NCBI GenBank assembly: GCA_937906945.1
Contig: CALCUE010000047.1
Location: forward strand, 1 to 55,153
Origin: an uncultured Clostridia bacterium
Lineage (GTDB): Bacteria > Bacillota > Clostridia > Oscillospirales > Ruminococcaceae
DNA length: 55,153 bases
Direction of reading: 5' to 3'
Shown here: piece after piece, positions 1 through 7,641 of the stretch
Layout of the letters: each line of letters starts with the position of its first letter
Position numbering within the stretch: position 1 is the first letter of the stretch
The notes under the pieces: generated by a model
Databases searched by the model: none
What the model was told of the DNA's origin: nothing
What the model saw: only the letters and a program-made list of their open reading frames with translations
Made by a program: the position numbers and the translations under genes

Positions 1-3000
1 GGCGGGTGCTGTGAAGAACGGTCTGGTAATAAAGCGAAGGAAGATCAAAAGCATCCGTTTTTCTTTTGAAAAGGTCAAAAATGGCCATTTCCTCATCAGA
101 AACTTCAAAACCGGTATGGTTTCCGCCGCCGTCAAAAGTTTCCATTAAGTGAGAGCCATCGGAAAAAAAGCCCCAAAGCGTATTTCCGTCTGCGTCGAGC
201 GCCTGTACCCAGAGTCCCCCGCCGGTTGCCGGATTAAAAGGCTCCTTCGGAACTTTCAGGTTCAAATCGACAATATAGTTATAAAGCTTTTGGATGTCAA
301 TGGCATAGGTTTTTTCCTCATGGGCAAAGGCAATCTCTATTTTTGCTACCTTTGCGTAATCGTATATAAGCGTGTCCCATGCCAAAATCTCTTTTTTGCT
401 TGTGGCGTATTGAAAGCTTTTCTCGTTTTGCCAGGCTTTTCCGCTAAGCGTCGGAACAACAAGGGCTTCTTTGGTCGAATTTTCCGAAGGCTCCGGTGCC
501 GTCGGCGTTGTTTTTCCGCCGACGTTTTCCACATAGCCATCGTAGTGCATATAAGAGTGAACATAGTAGTTGCCCTCATATTTTTGCAGCGTCAGAATGG
601 TGACGCCTTCGCCGGATTCCGTCCAGTTTTTATCGTATTGGAACAGGCGGACTTTTCTTCCGTTGGTGTCGCCCGCGTCGCATTGGAAGGAACGGTTGAC
701 CGAGTCACTGGTAAAATTATAGTAGCTGTCGTATTCTTCCAGATAGCAAACATTTGTGGAAGACGCCAAATAGCGGGGGTCGTTTTTTACATCCTCGATG
801 GAAAGACCGGCATATTTAAGAAGCAGCGCGTTAATATCGGAAGCTTTATAGCGATGGACCGGAACCGGGATTTTGCTTAAAGTGGCGTTTTCCGGGAAGC
901 GGTGAGTTTTCGCGTTGACGGCGGCAAATTCTTTATCGTCTTTGCCGCTTTGGAGCGTGCCGGAATCGGGGCAGTATTCCAAAAAAGCGGAAAGGTCGAT
1001 CTGGTTGACGCTGGGGTAATAATGGCTTAAAAACGGTGAGATCTCAGAAAGAGAAACCGATCCGTCGCTGTTTAGCACCATTCCTTTAAGAGCTTCCTGC
1101 GCTTCTTTAAGTTCAGAATCGTTCAATTTTCGATCCCACGGTTCAATGGAAATAACGGTTTTGACGCCGGGAACGGCGAAAGAATAATCCGAAGGGCGGA
1201 TTTGCTCCGTGTTCCCGTCCAAATCGGTGACGTCGATGGTGCCGGAGGCGGAAAAATGATTTTTTCCGTTCGCCTGATAAAAGTCTTCGCTGCGCGGTTC
1301 AATCATTTCAAAGCGTTCGCTGATGGGCGTTCCGTTTTTGTCGATGAACCAGTAGCCTTCAGCCATAAAATATCCATAAGCGTCCAAAAGCGGCACTTCG
1401 GAATTTCTGCCGAAGCTGTGGGCAATGCCGATCATCCTTCCATCCGAAAGAGAAAGGAAGGTTATCTCGTTATATTCCCCGCCGAGCTTTTCTCCGCTTT
1501 CATCAAGGAGAAAGCTTCTCCCACATTCCGGCCCCTGATTTGCGGAACCGCCTTCCCGGACGAGGAAGCGATCCGCCATGGGAAATTCTATATAGGAATA
1601 GATGGGGTCGGCAACGGTGTTGCCGTAGAGGTCAAGAATACCGAAATAGGCTTCGTCGGTGGTTTGCCGATGGATCGTTCGGAGGTAGCCGTAATCGCCC
1701 GACAGCCGGACCAGTTCCTCGGAGGACGTTTCTTCGCAGTTAATCGTATATTCGTTGATTTCCCGGTCGAAATAGTAATCCAAAACCGCTTCACCGGCGA
1801 GCGCCGACAGCATTTCGTTAAAGCTGGAATAGGAGGTAAACGGAACGGAATTGACGCGCTTCATATTGATTTGATAGAGCGTATAGCGAACGTCTTCGAC
1901 TTCTTCCCAACTGGCGCGGTCGTTTTCATCGAAAACGACGGCATGGCGCGTTCTTCCGCCGTTTTTATCGGAAAAGACATAGAAGCTGTCGCTTTCGAGT
2001 TCAGGATCGGACAAAACGACTTCGACCCCGTCGTAAGGCCCGTCGATGATGTTGCCGCTTTTATCGGTGACATAGTATTTTCCGTCTTTTTCCATGCAGT
2101 CCCCATAGATCGTTTCGGGCATGGAATCAAAAACAACGGGATTTAACATAGAATTTTCTTTTGGTTTCGTGAAGGTGAGCACCAAAGCGCCAACAATGAG
2201 CACCGCCAAAAGAACGACGGTGATTTTGAGCATCTTCGGCTTTTTGGCGATGAGCATAACGCGCTCTTTGATACTGCTTTTGCTTCCGGTCATGGTCGTC
2301 GCGGTGGAAAGAATCCCCGCCATCGGTTTCCGGCAAGTCAGGGCGATGAGCGTTTTTCCATAGTCAAATCGTTCCCCTTCCCCGAGCTTTTTAATGGTAT
2401 CCTCGTCGCAGGCAAGCTCCGCGTCGCGCAGAGATAAAAAGGCGGCGATCCAGACGAGAGGATTGTACCAATGGAGCGACAAGGCAACACAGCGAAAGAA
2501 TGCCCAAATATGATCTTTATGCCGCCAGTGGGTCGTTTCGTGGGCAAGAACGTGGGACAGAGCTTTTTCGTCGGAAAGGACCGAAGCAGTAAGATAGATG
2601 ACGGGCTTAAAAAGGCCGAACATGCAAGGCGTGATGACCACCGGAGAATAATAAGCACGAAGCGGCGTTTCACCAACTTTTACGGATTCCCGGGTGCGGT
2701 GAAGCTGGGCGTTAAAGGTCATATTGGAAGCGAAAAGCGCCACAGCGGTCAAGGCCGCACCGAAAATCCAAATCTGCGTGAAATTCAAATCGGACAGAGA
2801 AAACGGTTTTTTCTCCGTGTTCTCTTCAACCGGAGCCGTATCTACCATCGGAAGCTCAGCGTCGGACGGATCTTCGATGATATAGAGGACTTCTCCTTCA
2901 TCTGCCGAAGCCGGTGCCTCTATTCTCGTTTCCGAAGAAACAGGTTCCGCTGTTTTCTGCTCTGGCAAAAGACCGAGAATGCTCATGGAGCTGGCAAAAA

Positions 3001-3142
3001 AGCTGACCGGAACAAGAAGCCTGATCAGAACAAGTCCCCAAAGAGCGTATTGAAGCAGAAGGCTGATTTTGCCTCGCAGAAGGAAACGCAAAACGATCAC
3101 AATAAGGATCAGAACGGACGAGGTGATGATCCACTCGGTCAT
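1..3142 (-). CDS. BlaR1-like M56 membrane metallopeptidase with long C-terminal domain (3' end outside window)
   Basis: Transmembrane zinc peptidase of the BlaR1/MecR1 type. In this family a signal activates the peptidase, which leads to inactivation of a BlaI-type repressor. The start ATG overlaps the repressor stop as ATGA. Hydrophobic segments lie near residues 5-20, 28-50 and 90-110, followed by the zinc motif HETTH (about 201-205), the distal ELACDE (E242) and a further membrane segment near 300. I followed the frame to the window edge without a stop, so more than 1047 residues exist. Instead of a penicillin-binding sensor, the roughly 700 residues after the last membrane segment read as repeated short beta units of the type YFMAEGYWFIDKNG and YVTDKSGNII, which resemble WG/KWG repeats. 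The signal sensed is therefore probably not a beta-lactam. Family is certain; the ligand is unknown. Confidence 0.9.
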   Translation of the reverse strand, partial: MTEWIITSSVLILIVIVLRFLLRGKISLLLQYALWGLVLIRLLVPVSFFASSMSILGLLPEQKTAEPVSSETRIEAPASADEGEVLYIIEDPSDAELPMVDTAPVEENTEKKPFSLSDLNFTQIWIFGAALTAVALFASNMTFNAQLHRTRESVKVGETPLRAYYSPVVITPCMFGLFKPVIYLTASVLSDEKALSHVLAHETTHWRHKDHIWAFFRCVALSLHWYNPLVWIAAFLSLRDAELACDEDTIKKLGEGERFDYGKTLIALTCRKPMAGILSTATTMTGSKSSIKERVMLIAKKPKMLKITVVLLAVLIVGALVLTFTKPKENSMLNPVVFDSMPETIYGDCMEKDGKYYVTDKSGNIIDGPYDGVEVVLSDPELESDSFYVFSDKNGGRTRHAVVFDENDRASWEEVEDVRYTLYQINMKRVNSVPFTSYSSFNEMLSALAGEAVLDYYFDREINEYTINCEETSSEELVRLSGDYGYLRTIHRQTTDEAYFGILDLYGNTVADPIYSYIEFPMADRFLVREGGSANQGPECGRSFLLDESGEKLGGEYNEITFLSLSDGRMIGIAHSFGRNSEVPLLDAYGYFMAEGYWFIDKNGTPISERFEMIEPRSEDFYQANGKNHFSASGTIDVTDLDGNTEQIRPSDYSFAVPGVKTVISIEPWDRKLNDSELKEAQEALKGMVLNSDGSVSLSEISPFLSHYYPSVNQIDLSAFLEYCPDSGTLQSGKDDKEFAAVNAKTHRFPENATLSKIPVPVHRYKASDINALLLKYAGLSIEDVKNDPRYLASSTNVCYLEEYDSYYNFTSDSVNRSFQCDAGDTNGRKVRLFQYDKNWTESGEGVTILTLQKYEGNYYVHSYMHYDGYVENVGGKTTPTAPEPSENSTKEALVVPTLSGKAWQNEKSFQYATSKKEILAWDTLIYDYAKVAKIEIAFAHEEKTYAIDIQKLYNYIVDLNLKVPKEPFNPATGGGLWVQALDADGNTLWGFFSDGSHLMETFDGGGNHTGFEVSDEEMAIFDLFKRKTDAFDLPSLYYQTVLHSTR

Positions 3143-3525
3143 TTTTGAGCCTCCTCCGCTTTCTTCAAAATCGAATAAAGCTCATCAATTTCTTTTTGCG
3201 AAAGATTTTGCTTTTGCGTAAAAGCGCTGACCAGTAAAGAAAGGTTCCCGTTATATATGCGGTCTAAAAAGCTCTCTGTTTCTTCCATAGCAGCGGCATT
3301 TCGCTCGACCAAGGGAGAATAGGTCCTCATTTCTCCGGATTCATCGCATTGAATAAGACCTTTTTCTGTCATGCGGCGCAACATGGTCAAGGTGGTGCTT
3401 CGGCTCCAGTTGTTGTGCTCCTGAAGATAGTCCACCGCCTCGCGACCTGTTCGCGGAGATTTCTCCCAAAGGCACTCCATCAGGTACCATTCCGCTTCCG
3501 TTAATCCGATTTTTTCATCTGCCAT
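3139..3525 (-). CDS. BlaI/MecI/CopY-family transcriptional repressor
   Basis: Winged-helix repressor of 128 residues. An N-terminal helix-turn-helix part (LTEAEWYLMECLWEKSP, then WSRSTTLTMLRRMTEKGLI) is followed by a C-terminal dimerisation and cleavage region. In this family the repressor sits on its own promoter until the partner BlaR1 protease is activated. I chose the ATG (MADEK) at 3525 because AGGAG lies 10 nt upstream; an in-frame GTG at 3534 is only 1 nt from that site. The stop overlaps the BlaR1 start in ATGA, so the two are translationally coupled. A perfect palindrome over the transcription start is the likely operator. Confidence 0.95.
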   Translation of the reverse strand: MADEKIGLTEAEWYLMECLWEKSPRTGREAVDYLQEHNNWSRSTTLTMLRRMTEKGLIQCDESGEMRTYSPLVERNAAAMEETESFLDRIYNGNLSLLVSAFTQKQNLSQKEIDELYSILKKAEEAQK

Positions 3526-3546
3526 AAGATCCACGCTCCTATTTAC

Positions 3547-3563
3547 AGTTTACATTGTAAACT
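3547..3563. promoter_or_regulatory. BlaI-type operator palindrome
   Basis: AGTTTACATTGTAAACT is a perfect 8+1+8 palindrome containing the TACA/TGTA core known from BlaI/MecI boxes. It touches the -10 element and covers the expected transcription start, so a bound repressor would block initiation. Autoregulation is inferred from family behaviour. Confidence 0.8.
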
Positions 3564-3592
3564 ATTGTAACACAGGCTGTTTACTTTGTCAA
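3564..3592 (-). promoter_or_regulatory. Sigma-A promoter of the blaI-blaR1 pair
   Basis: On the minus strand the -35 is TTGACA (3587-3592), the spacer is 17 nt and the -10 is TACAAT (3564-3569). It directs transcription into the repressor gene about 40 nt downstream and abuts the operator palindrome. Confidence 0.85.
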
Positions 3593-3642
3593 CAGGTTTT
3601 GGTAAGAAACATATTTTTTCAATTGCGGCTAATACATAAAAG

Positions 3643-3673
3643 GCACGCACACAAAGTTTTAATGTGTGCGTGC
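3643..3673. terminator. Inverted repeat, possible terminator
   Basis: An 11-bp perfect stem (GCACGCACACA / TGTGTGCGTGC) with a 9-nt loop, followed on the plus strand by TTTTTATT and preceded by AAAA. It may work in either direction, but no recognisable gene ends here, so it may belong to a lost gene. Confidence 0.5.
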
Positions 3674-3945
3674 TTTTTATTGATATCTTAAAAATTTTTG
3701 CTATAACAAAAATGGACACATAATTTGTTACGTGTGTTTGATATTTTGTAAGGCGGGTATGTACGCTGATGGACATTAAAAAATAGGTCAAAAATGTAAT
3801 AATCTAACAAGGCGGAAGCGCCAAATCATCCGATTTTGTCGCCGTCGGAATAGTCCTTTCCCGCAACCAATTGGGAAGATACCGGAAGTTTTATTTGCGC
3901 ATCAATAATGAATGTGAGAAATATTGCAATTTTCATTTATGTATC

Positions 3946-3974
3946 TTGACTTTTATATTCGGATATACTATAAT
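3946..3974 (+). promoter_or_regulatory. Sigma-A promoter in the AT-rich island
   Basis: TTGACT (3946-3951), 17-nt spacer, TATAAT (3969-3974). It points at the short frame starting at 4025, which has GGGAGGG in front of it. The promoter survives although no intact gene follows. Confidence 0.7.
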
Positions 3975-4024
3975 AACGAAAAATGTGAGATGTTGCAAAA
4001 ATCGTTTGCAGGGAGGGCGCTGCC

Positions 4025-4138
4025 TTGGAAATCAAACGCGATTCCTATTTGGTATCAATACAAAGGCATACAGATCATGGATACCGCAAACTGGCTACTC
4101 AACGATTAAACAGAATATCGGAATGTCAAATGGAGTGA
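4025..4138 (+). pseudogene. Possible N-terminal remnant of a DUF4143-type AAA ATPase
   Basis: A 37-residue frame starting with TTG behind GGGAGGG and a strong promoter. Its first residues read MEIKRDSYL, the usual beginning of the DUF4143-type AAA ATPases (typically MEIKRDxYLxxL, then a Walker A within the next 30 residues). Resemblance ends after residue 10; no P-loop follows and the frame stops at 4138. I read it as the fossil start of such a gene after deletion. It could also be an unrelated short peptide. Confidence 0.4.
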
Positions 4139-4340
4139 CCAAATTTTGACCAATTATTTTTCGGTAAAAGAAAATATATTGTATAATAGATATAATTTCG
4201 GGCCTTTTTTATAATGTTTAACACAACATATTTTGAGAAGAAGAAACAAGCGATAGAGTGGGAATAATTCACGTAACTTGAAAACCCTTGATTTCACCGG
4301 ATTTCCTGCCATTCGCGAACAAAAATTATTCACGTATAAC

Positions 4341-4387
4341 AAAAAGGCGTTACCGACTTTTCCTGTCGGTAATGCCTTTTTTTGCGT
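4341..4387. terminator. Bidirectional rho-independent terminator
   Basis: AAAAAGGC...TTACCGAC and GTCGGTAA...GCC form a long stem with a loop TTTTCCT, flanked by A- and T-runs on both sides. On the minus strand it lies behind the nitroreductase gene; on the plus strand it would close anything transcribed from the island promoter. Confidence 0.8.
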
Positions 4388-4443
4388 CTATTTAGTTCGA
4401 TAAAACGGAATTCATCGTCTTTCCGCTTCACGTTCGTTTTCTC

Positions 4444-5199
4444 TCACAAAACGGTATATTTCGCCGTCTCGGTAAATTCCCGGTCACCACCGTCATCAAC
4501 AAAAAGTTCCCTTCGGAACGAAAGGCCCTTCTTTCCGAGGCAAATCTCCAAAAAGCAGAGGTAAATACCCATGTCGACGCGGTTATAATAGGAAACAGCC
4601 GACGCCGGCATAATTCCTCTCTTGCCGGGCTTTTTATAGCGGCAGACGGTCAGAATTCCATCCTCGTTCCGGACGAACCATGGCTGCGTGTTGCAGGCAC
4701 TGGGAGCGAAGCGGCAGATATCCCCGATCCCGAGGTCATCCCCGACCCAGACCTCCTCCAGCGGCTTTCTTTTGGCCTTGAACATATCCTTGCGGAACTT
4801 CGTTTCGTCGTTCACTTTATGAATGGCGATCATGATGACGTAATCCAACCCGTCAAACGTCGGCTCGTCCGGTTTCCCGATCCCGAACCAAAGACTTCCG
4901 ATGTTGTGTTCCACCAGATAGAGATCCAGCTGCTCCCCGATATAACCCATGTTCAGAAGATAATTGTCCTTTTTCTCGCTGTAAAGAAGAAGGCAGTATT
5001 CCGCGTCCCGTTTGAAATTGACCTTTTCCGCCGGAAGGATCCGCAGCGCCGTGCGAATGTCCGGATAAAGCGTCTCGAAAGAGGAATACGCTTCTTCTAT
5101 CCCTTTCAGTTCTTCCGGACAAATGGGATCGGAGCCCACGTTCCGAAAAAGATGAAAGGATTTTCTCTTGAAAATAGCCTCGTAATACCGTTCTTTCAT
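4444..5199 (-). CDS. Nitroreductase-family protein (TM1586-like)
   Basis: A 251-residue flavin nitroreductase-fold protein of the duplicated type (TM nitroreductase). An N-terminal half with LNMGYIGEQLDLYLVEHNIGSLW is followed by a C-terminal half with FAPSACNTQPW, the typical FMN-binding SxxNxQPW element. Substrate unknown; relatives are NAD(P)H-dependent FMN oxidoreductases. Start ATG is preceded by AGGAG at about 7 nt. It stands alone with its own promoter and terminator. Confidence 0.85.
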   Translation of the reverse strand: MKERYYEAIFKRKSFHLFRNVGSDPICPEELKGIEEAYSSFETLYPDIRTALRILPAEKVNFKRDAEYCLLLYSEKKDNYLLNMGYIGEQLDLYLVEHNIGSLWFGIGKPDEPTFDGLDYVIMIAIHKVNDETKFRKDMFKAKRKPLEEVWVGDDLGIGDICRFAPSACNTQPWFVRNEDGILTVCRYKKPGKRGIMPASAVSYYNRVDMGIYLCFLEICLGKKGLSFRRELFVDDGGDREFTETAKYTVL

Positions 5200-5246
5200 T
5201 CCAAAACTCCTATCCGCGGCGCTCTGCCGCTCCTATGATTTTCCCC

Positions 5247-5276
5247 ATTATAGCACAGCGTTTCCAACTTTGTCAA
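5247..5276 (-). promoter_or_regulatory. Sigma-A promoter of the nitroreductase gene
   Basis: Minus strand TTGACA (5271-5276), 18-nt spacer, TATAAT (5247-5252), about 50 nt in front of the start codon. Confidence 0.8.
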
Positions 5277-5290
5277 AACGCCGTTTTCGT

Positions 5291-5328
5291 AAAAAAAGCT
5301 GCCGGACGACCGTCCGACAGCTTTTTTT
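5291..5328. terminator. Terminator closing the VWA/peptide operon
   Basis: AAAAAAGCTG...CGGACG and CGTCCG...CAGCTTTTTTT form a strong hairpin with U-runs on both strands, directly behind the stop of the minus-strand VWA gene. It also separates that gene from the nitroreductase promoter. Confidence 0.85.
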
Positions 5329-5339
5329 AATTCATAAAA

Positions 5340-7049
5340 TCAAATTCCGATCTCATAGACAAAATCAAGATCCATAGTGTCGAGACTTTCCAGACGCTGA
5401 TACGGTGTGCCGCTGTAGGACGCCAAAGCCTGCAAAGCAGGTTCCCCGTTATTCTCCCAGAAAATGTGGACACCCATGGTGTAAAACTGGTAGCCCTTCT
5501 CGTCCATCAGACGAACCGCCTCGTTATAGAAAGCGTTCATCTCCGTCGTATAGTCACCCTGCACGTTGTACTGGCTAATGCCACTCTTCATACCGTTGGC
5601 CGTACCGTCCGACATCAGAATGATCACTTTCTTCGACGAGTTTCTTTCATCCAAAGCGCTTTCCACATACCGGAGCGTATCCGCCAGATAGGTGGCGCCA
5701 CGGGGCTTGTCCAAATTATCAAGAACCGAAAGGATGTTTTCTTTCAAAGAATAGAAACCGAGATCCCAGGAGTTCACTTTCTGGAACTCAAAAGTCTGCC
5801 CGAAGGGAACCACGGCATAACTCCAATTTTTCCCAAGGCTGTTGGCCTCATTCACAATCTCTTTCGCCGCGTCCGCCATCATTTTGAAATTCTTCTGGGA
5901 CATGGAGGAGGAACCGTCGATCAGAAAAACGACGTCACAATTTCCGGCATCCGCGGGCGTTTCCGCAGCAATACGTTCCAGAATATCTTTGTGCCACTGT
6001 GCGGAACGGTTCGTGATCATTTCCGCGATTTGTGTACCGGTTTTGGCGTTGGGTGCCGACGAATTGTCGTCGCCGGTAATAATCGCCAACTGCGTTTTAT
6101 AGTTGGAGTGGTCCACGACCACGACGCCAAGGTCCGAACCCGCCGTATAGCCCATAGAAGTGGTGACCCCGGACGTGAATTGCTGCGCTTTGGGGTCCGT
6201 TACGCCGGTGGTGACTCTCATAAATTCTTTATATTCCGCGTCACACATAGTGGAGCCGATGTTGAAGCAACCCGTCGAGTTATAGGTCTGCGTATCGTTA
6301 TCGACAAGCTCATAGCTGCCGCGGGAATGGATATCAATACCGGTCGCTACCGCGTAATACGTTCCTTTTGTCGTATCCGTCAAGTCCGGGATACGGACAC
6401 TTCCGTCCGACACAACGTTGATGTTCATGGCGGCGTAATACTCTGCCGGATTAACAAATCGGTCTCTGTGGTTGGTGGTTCTCAAGCCGTAAATGCCGTC
6501 CCGGGTAATGGAGATATCATTATTGTTGTTGATGGATTTCATCCGAAGGTTATCGGCGATCGTCGAAGCGTTGCCCGTCGCGAAAACGATCTCCGGACGC
6601 CCGTTCTCATTCAGTTGGACGACCACACAGACGGCGCTGCGGTTATACCGCTTTCCGTCCTTCATAAAGCCGTTGAGGCAGGGCGTGGAATCCTTCAGGT
6701 TGATACTGCATCCGTCAAAGAAAAAGATGACGTTGCCGTCCGCGTTAGCGTTAAACGCTTTCAGCAGGTTTTTGGCGACACGATAATCCGTCGAGTTATA
6801 ATCGGTGGGACGTTTCGCCTCAATATGATATTTGATCGCCGTGAGCACGTATGCACGGTACTCCGGCAGGATTTTGCTTTTTGCCAGTTGATTAAAGGAT
6901 CGGTCCAGATCCTCATACTCCAAAAGTTTGGGATAGGGATAGGTCTCCGCCATCGCCGTGACCGGCGCGACGCTCGTCAGAATGAGCAGCGCTAAAAGGA
7001 GCGCTCCCATACGGATCCATAAATGAAAACGCGAATGAAAGAAAGTCAT
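5340..7049 (-). CDS. Secreted von Willebrand factor A protein with L,D-transpeptidase-like motif
   Basis: A 569-residue protein with a signal peptide (hydrophobic 15-33, AMA-ET cleavage near 34). The C-terminal VWA domain (about 371-560) has an intact MIDAS: DGSSSMS (D378, S380, S382), T453 in GATYL and D481 in MSDGT, so it should bind a divalent metal and a ligand outside the cell. The preceding region (about 100-320) has IHSRG (H241) and NSTGCFNI (S258, C261), spaced like the His/Ser-x-Gly-Cys catalytic pair of YkuD L,D-transpeptidases; this is a motif resemblance only. No membrane anchor or LPXTG is seen. AGGAG lies 8 nt before the ATG. It is the last gene of the operon. Confidence 0.85.
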   Translation of the reverse strand: MTFFHSRFHLWIRMGALLLALLILTSVAPVTAMAETYPYPKLLEYEDLDRSFNQLAKSKILPEYRAYVLTAIKYHIEAKRPTDYNSTDYRVAKNLLKAFNANADGNVIFFFDGCSINLKDSTPCLNGFMKDGKRYNRSAVCVVVQLNENGRPEIVFATGNASTIADNLRMKSINNNNDISITRDGIYGLRTTNHRDRFVNPAEYYAAMNINVVSDGSVRIPDLTDTTKGTYYAVATGIDIHSRGSYELVDNDTQTYNSTGCFNIGSTMCDAEYKEFMRVTTGVTDPKAQQFTSGVTTSMGYTAGSDLGVVVVDHSNYKTQLAIITGDDNSSAPNAKTGTQIAEMITNRSAQWHKDILERIAAETPADAGNCDVVFLIDGSSSMSQKNFKMMADAAKEIVNEANSLGKNWSYAVVPFGQTFEFQKVNSWDLGFYSLKENILSVLDNLDKPRGATYLADTLRYVESALDERNSSKKVIILMSDGTANGMKSGISQYNVQGDYTTEMNAFYNEAVRLMDEKGYQFYTMGVHIFWENNGEPALQALASYSGTPYQRLESLDTMDLDFVYEIGI

Positions 7050-7089
7050 TTTCTTTTCTCCTTGTCACTTTTTATTTGCTTCGTGACCG

Positions 7090-7112
7090 GGATGAGCACG
7101 CCGTGCTCATCC
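7090..7112. promoter_or_regulatory. Perfect hairpin between pqqD-like and VWA genes
   Basis: GGATGAGCAC and GTGCTCATCC pair perfectly (10 bp) around a 3-nt loop. No U-run follows on the minus strand, so it is better read as an mRNA stability or processing element than a terminator. The surrounding 265-nt gap (7050-7314) shows no convincing promoter and no gene. Confidence 0.5.
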
Positions 7113-7314
7113 ATCTATAAGCAGAACGCCGTACCCCGGCGAAAGGAAAAGCAGAAACGCACAGCCGGTCAACCGCAAAAGGAAATCGAACCGGTATAAA
7201 ATCTTCCGCAAAAATGGTCCTCATTTTTGAAGCGTGTCCGAAAACGGAAGGATCTGTTTTTTCTGTTTTCCGAAGTGCCGTCACAAACGTTCGGATAAAA
7301 TTGATTTTCCGACT

Positions 7315-7641
7315 TTATTCTTGTTCCGACTGAGAACAGCGCTCAGGAAACAGCTCCTTCGTTTCCTCTTGCGTCAAGAGAAACCGCTGCTCCTCCAAAA
7401 CACGAATAAAATCAGAAAAGCCATGGCGAACTCCCAATTCGTCCATGTCAAACTGATCAAGAGCCTTCGAGATCATCGTTTCGTCGTCCAGCCCCTGTTC
7501 AAGCATTTTCCAAAAAAACGCGCCGGTCGAATTGAGTTGCCGCGCCAACGGGCAGACCTTTTGCGCCTTGCCCGTCGCAAGCAAAATCCATTCGCCGCAT
7601 ACTTCTTTGGATATAACACCAACGCGGATGGAATGCCTCAT
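7315..7641 (-). CDS. PqqD-family RiPP recognition protein
   Basis: A 108-residue stand-alone PqqD domain, the winged-helix fold used as RiPP recognition element to hold a precursor leader for modifying enzymes. Landmarks are the leading beta strands (GVISKEVCGEWILLATG), the LNSTGAFFWKMLEQG segment that matches the family's LNxtGaxiWxllxxg, and a C-terminal helix pair ending LEEQRFLL. The start overlaps the upstream kinase-like gene by 4 nt (ATGA). The neighbouring 62-residue peptide is the obvious candidate partner. The domain call is firm; the substrate is inference. Confidence 0.87.
   Translation of the reverse strand: MRHSIRVGVISKEVCGEWILLATGKAQKVCPLARQLNSTGAFFWKMLEQGLDDETMISKALDQFDMDELGVRHGFSDFIRVLEEQRFLLTQEETKELFPERCSQSEQE

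Larger units (their letters stand above)
3681..4340. other. AT-rich gene-poor island
   Basis: About 660 nt (part of a 900-nt stretch between the BlaI gene and the nitroreductase) that is clearly more AT-rich than its surroundings and holds no recognisable complete gene. It contains a strong plus-strand promoter, a short broken reading frame, and two near copies of ATTCACGTA about 63 nt apart (near 4268 and 4329). This looks like an eroded insertion or a decayed gene; no transposase is left to prove it. Confidence 0.5.

Noticed and set aside
149..2146. Plus-strand frames of 243 and 314 codons (149-880, 1202-2146) and short minus frames in other registers
   Set aside because: They lie over the BlaR1-like gene, whose own frame I followed open from 3142 to the edge; it is not frameshifted, merely lacking a stop inside the window.
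3543..3791. 82-codon minus frame
   Set aside because: Covers the blaI promoter, operator and a hairpin; no ribosome site or family.
3871..4149. 92-codon plus frame and a nested 61-codon frame
   Set aside because: Run across the island promoter; composition random; the TTG frame at 4025 in another register has the better start.
4154..4342. 62-codon minus frame
   Set aside because: AT-rich low-quality frame without ribosome site, no similarity recognised.
7072..7284. 70-codon minus frame between the PqqD and VWA genes
   Set aside because: Runs through the hairpin at 7090-7112, no ribosome site, no similarity.
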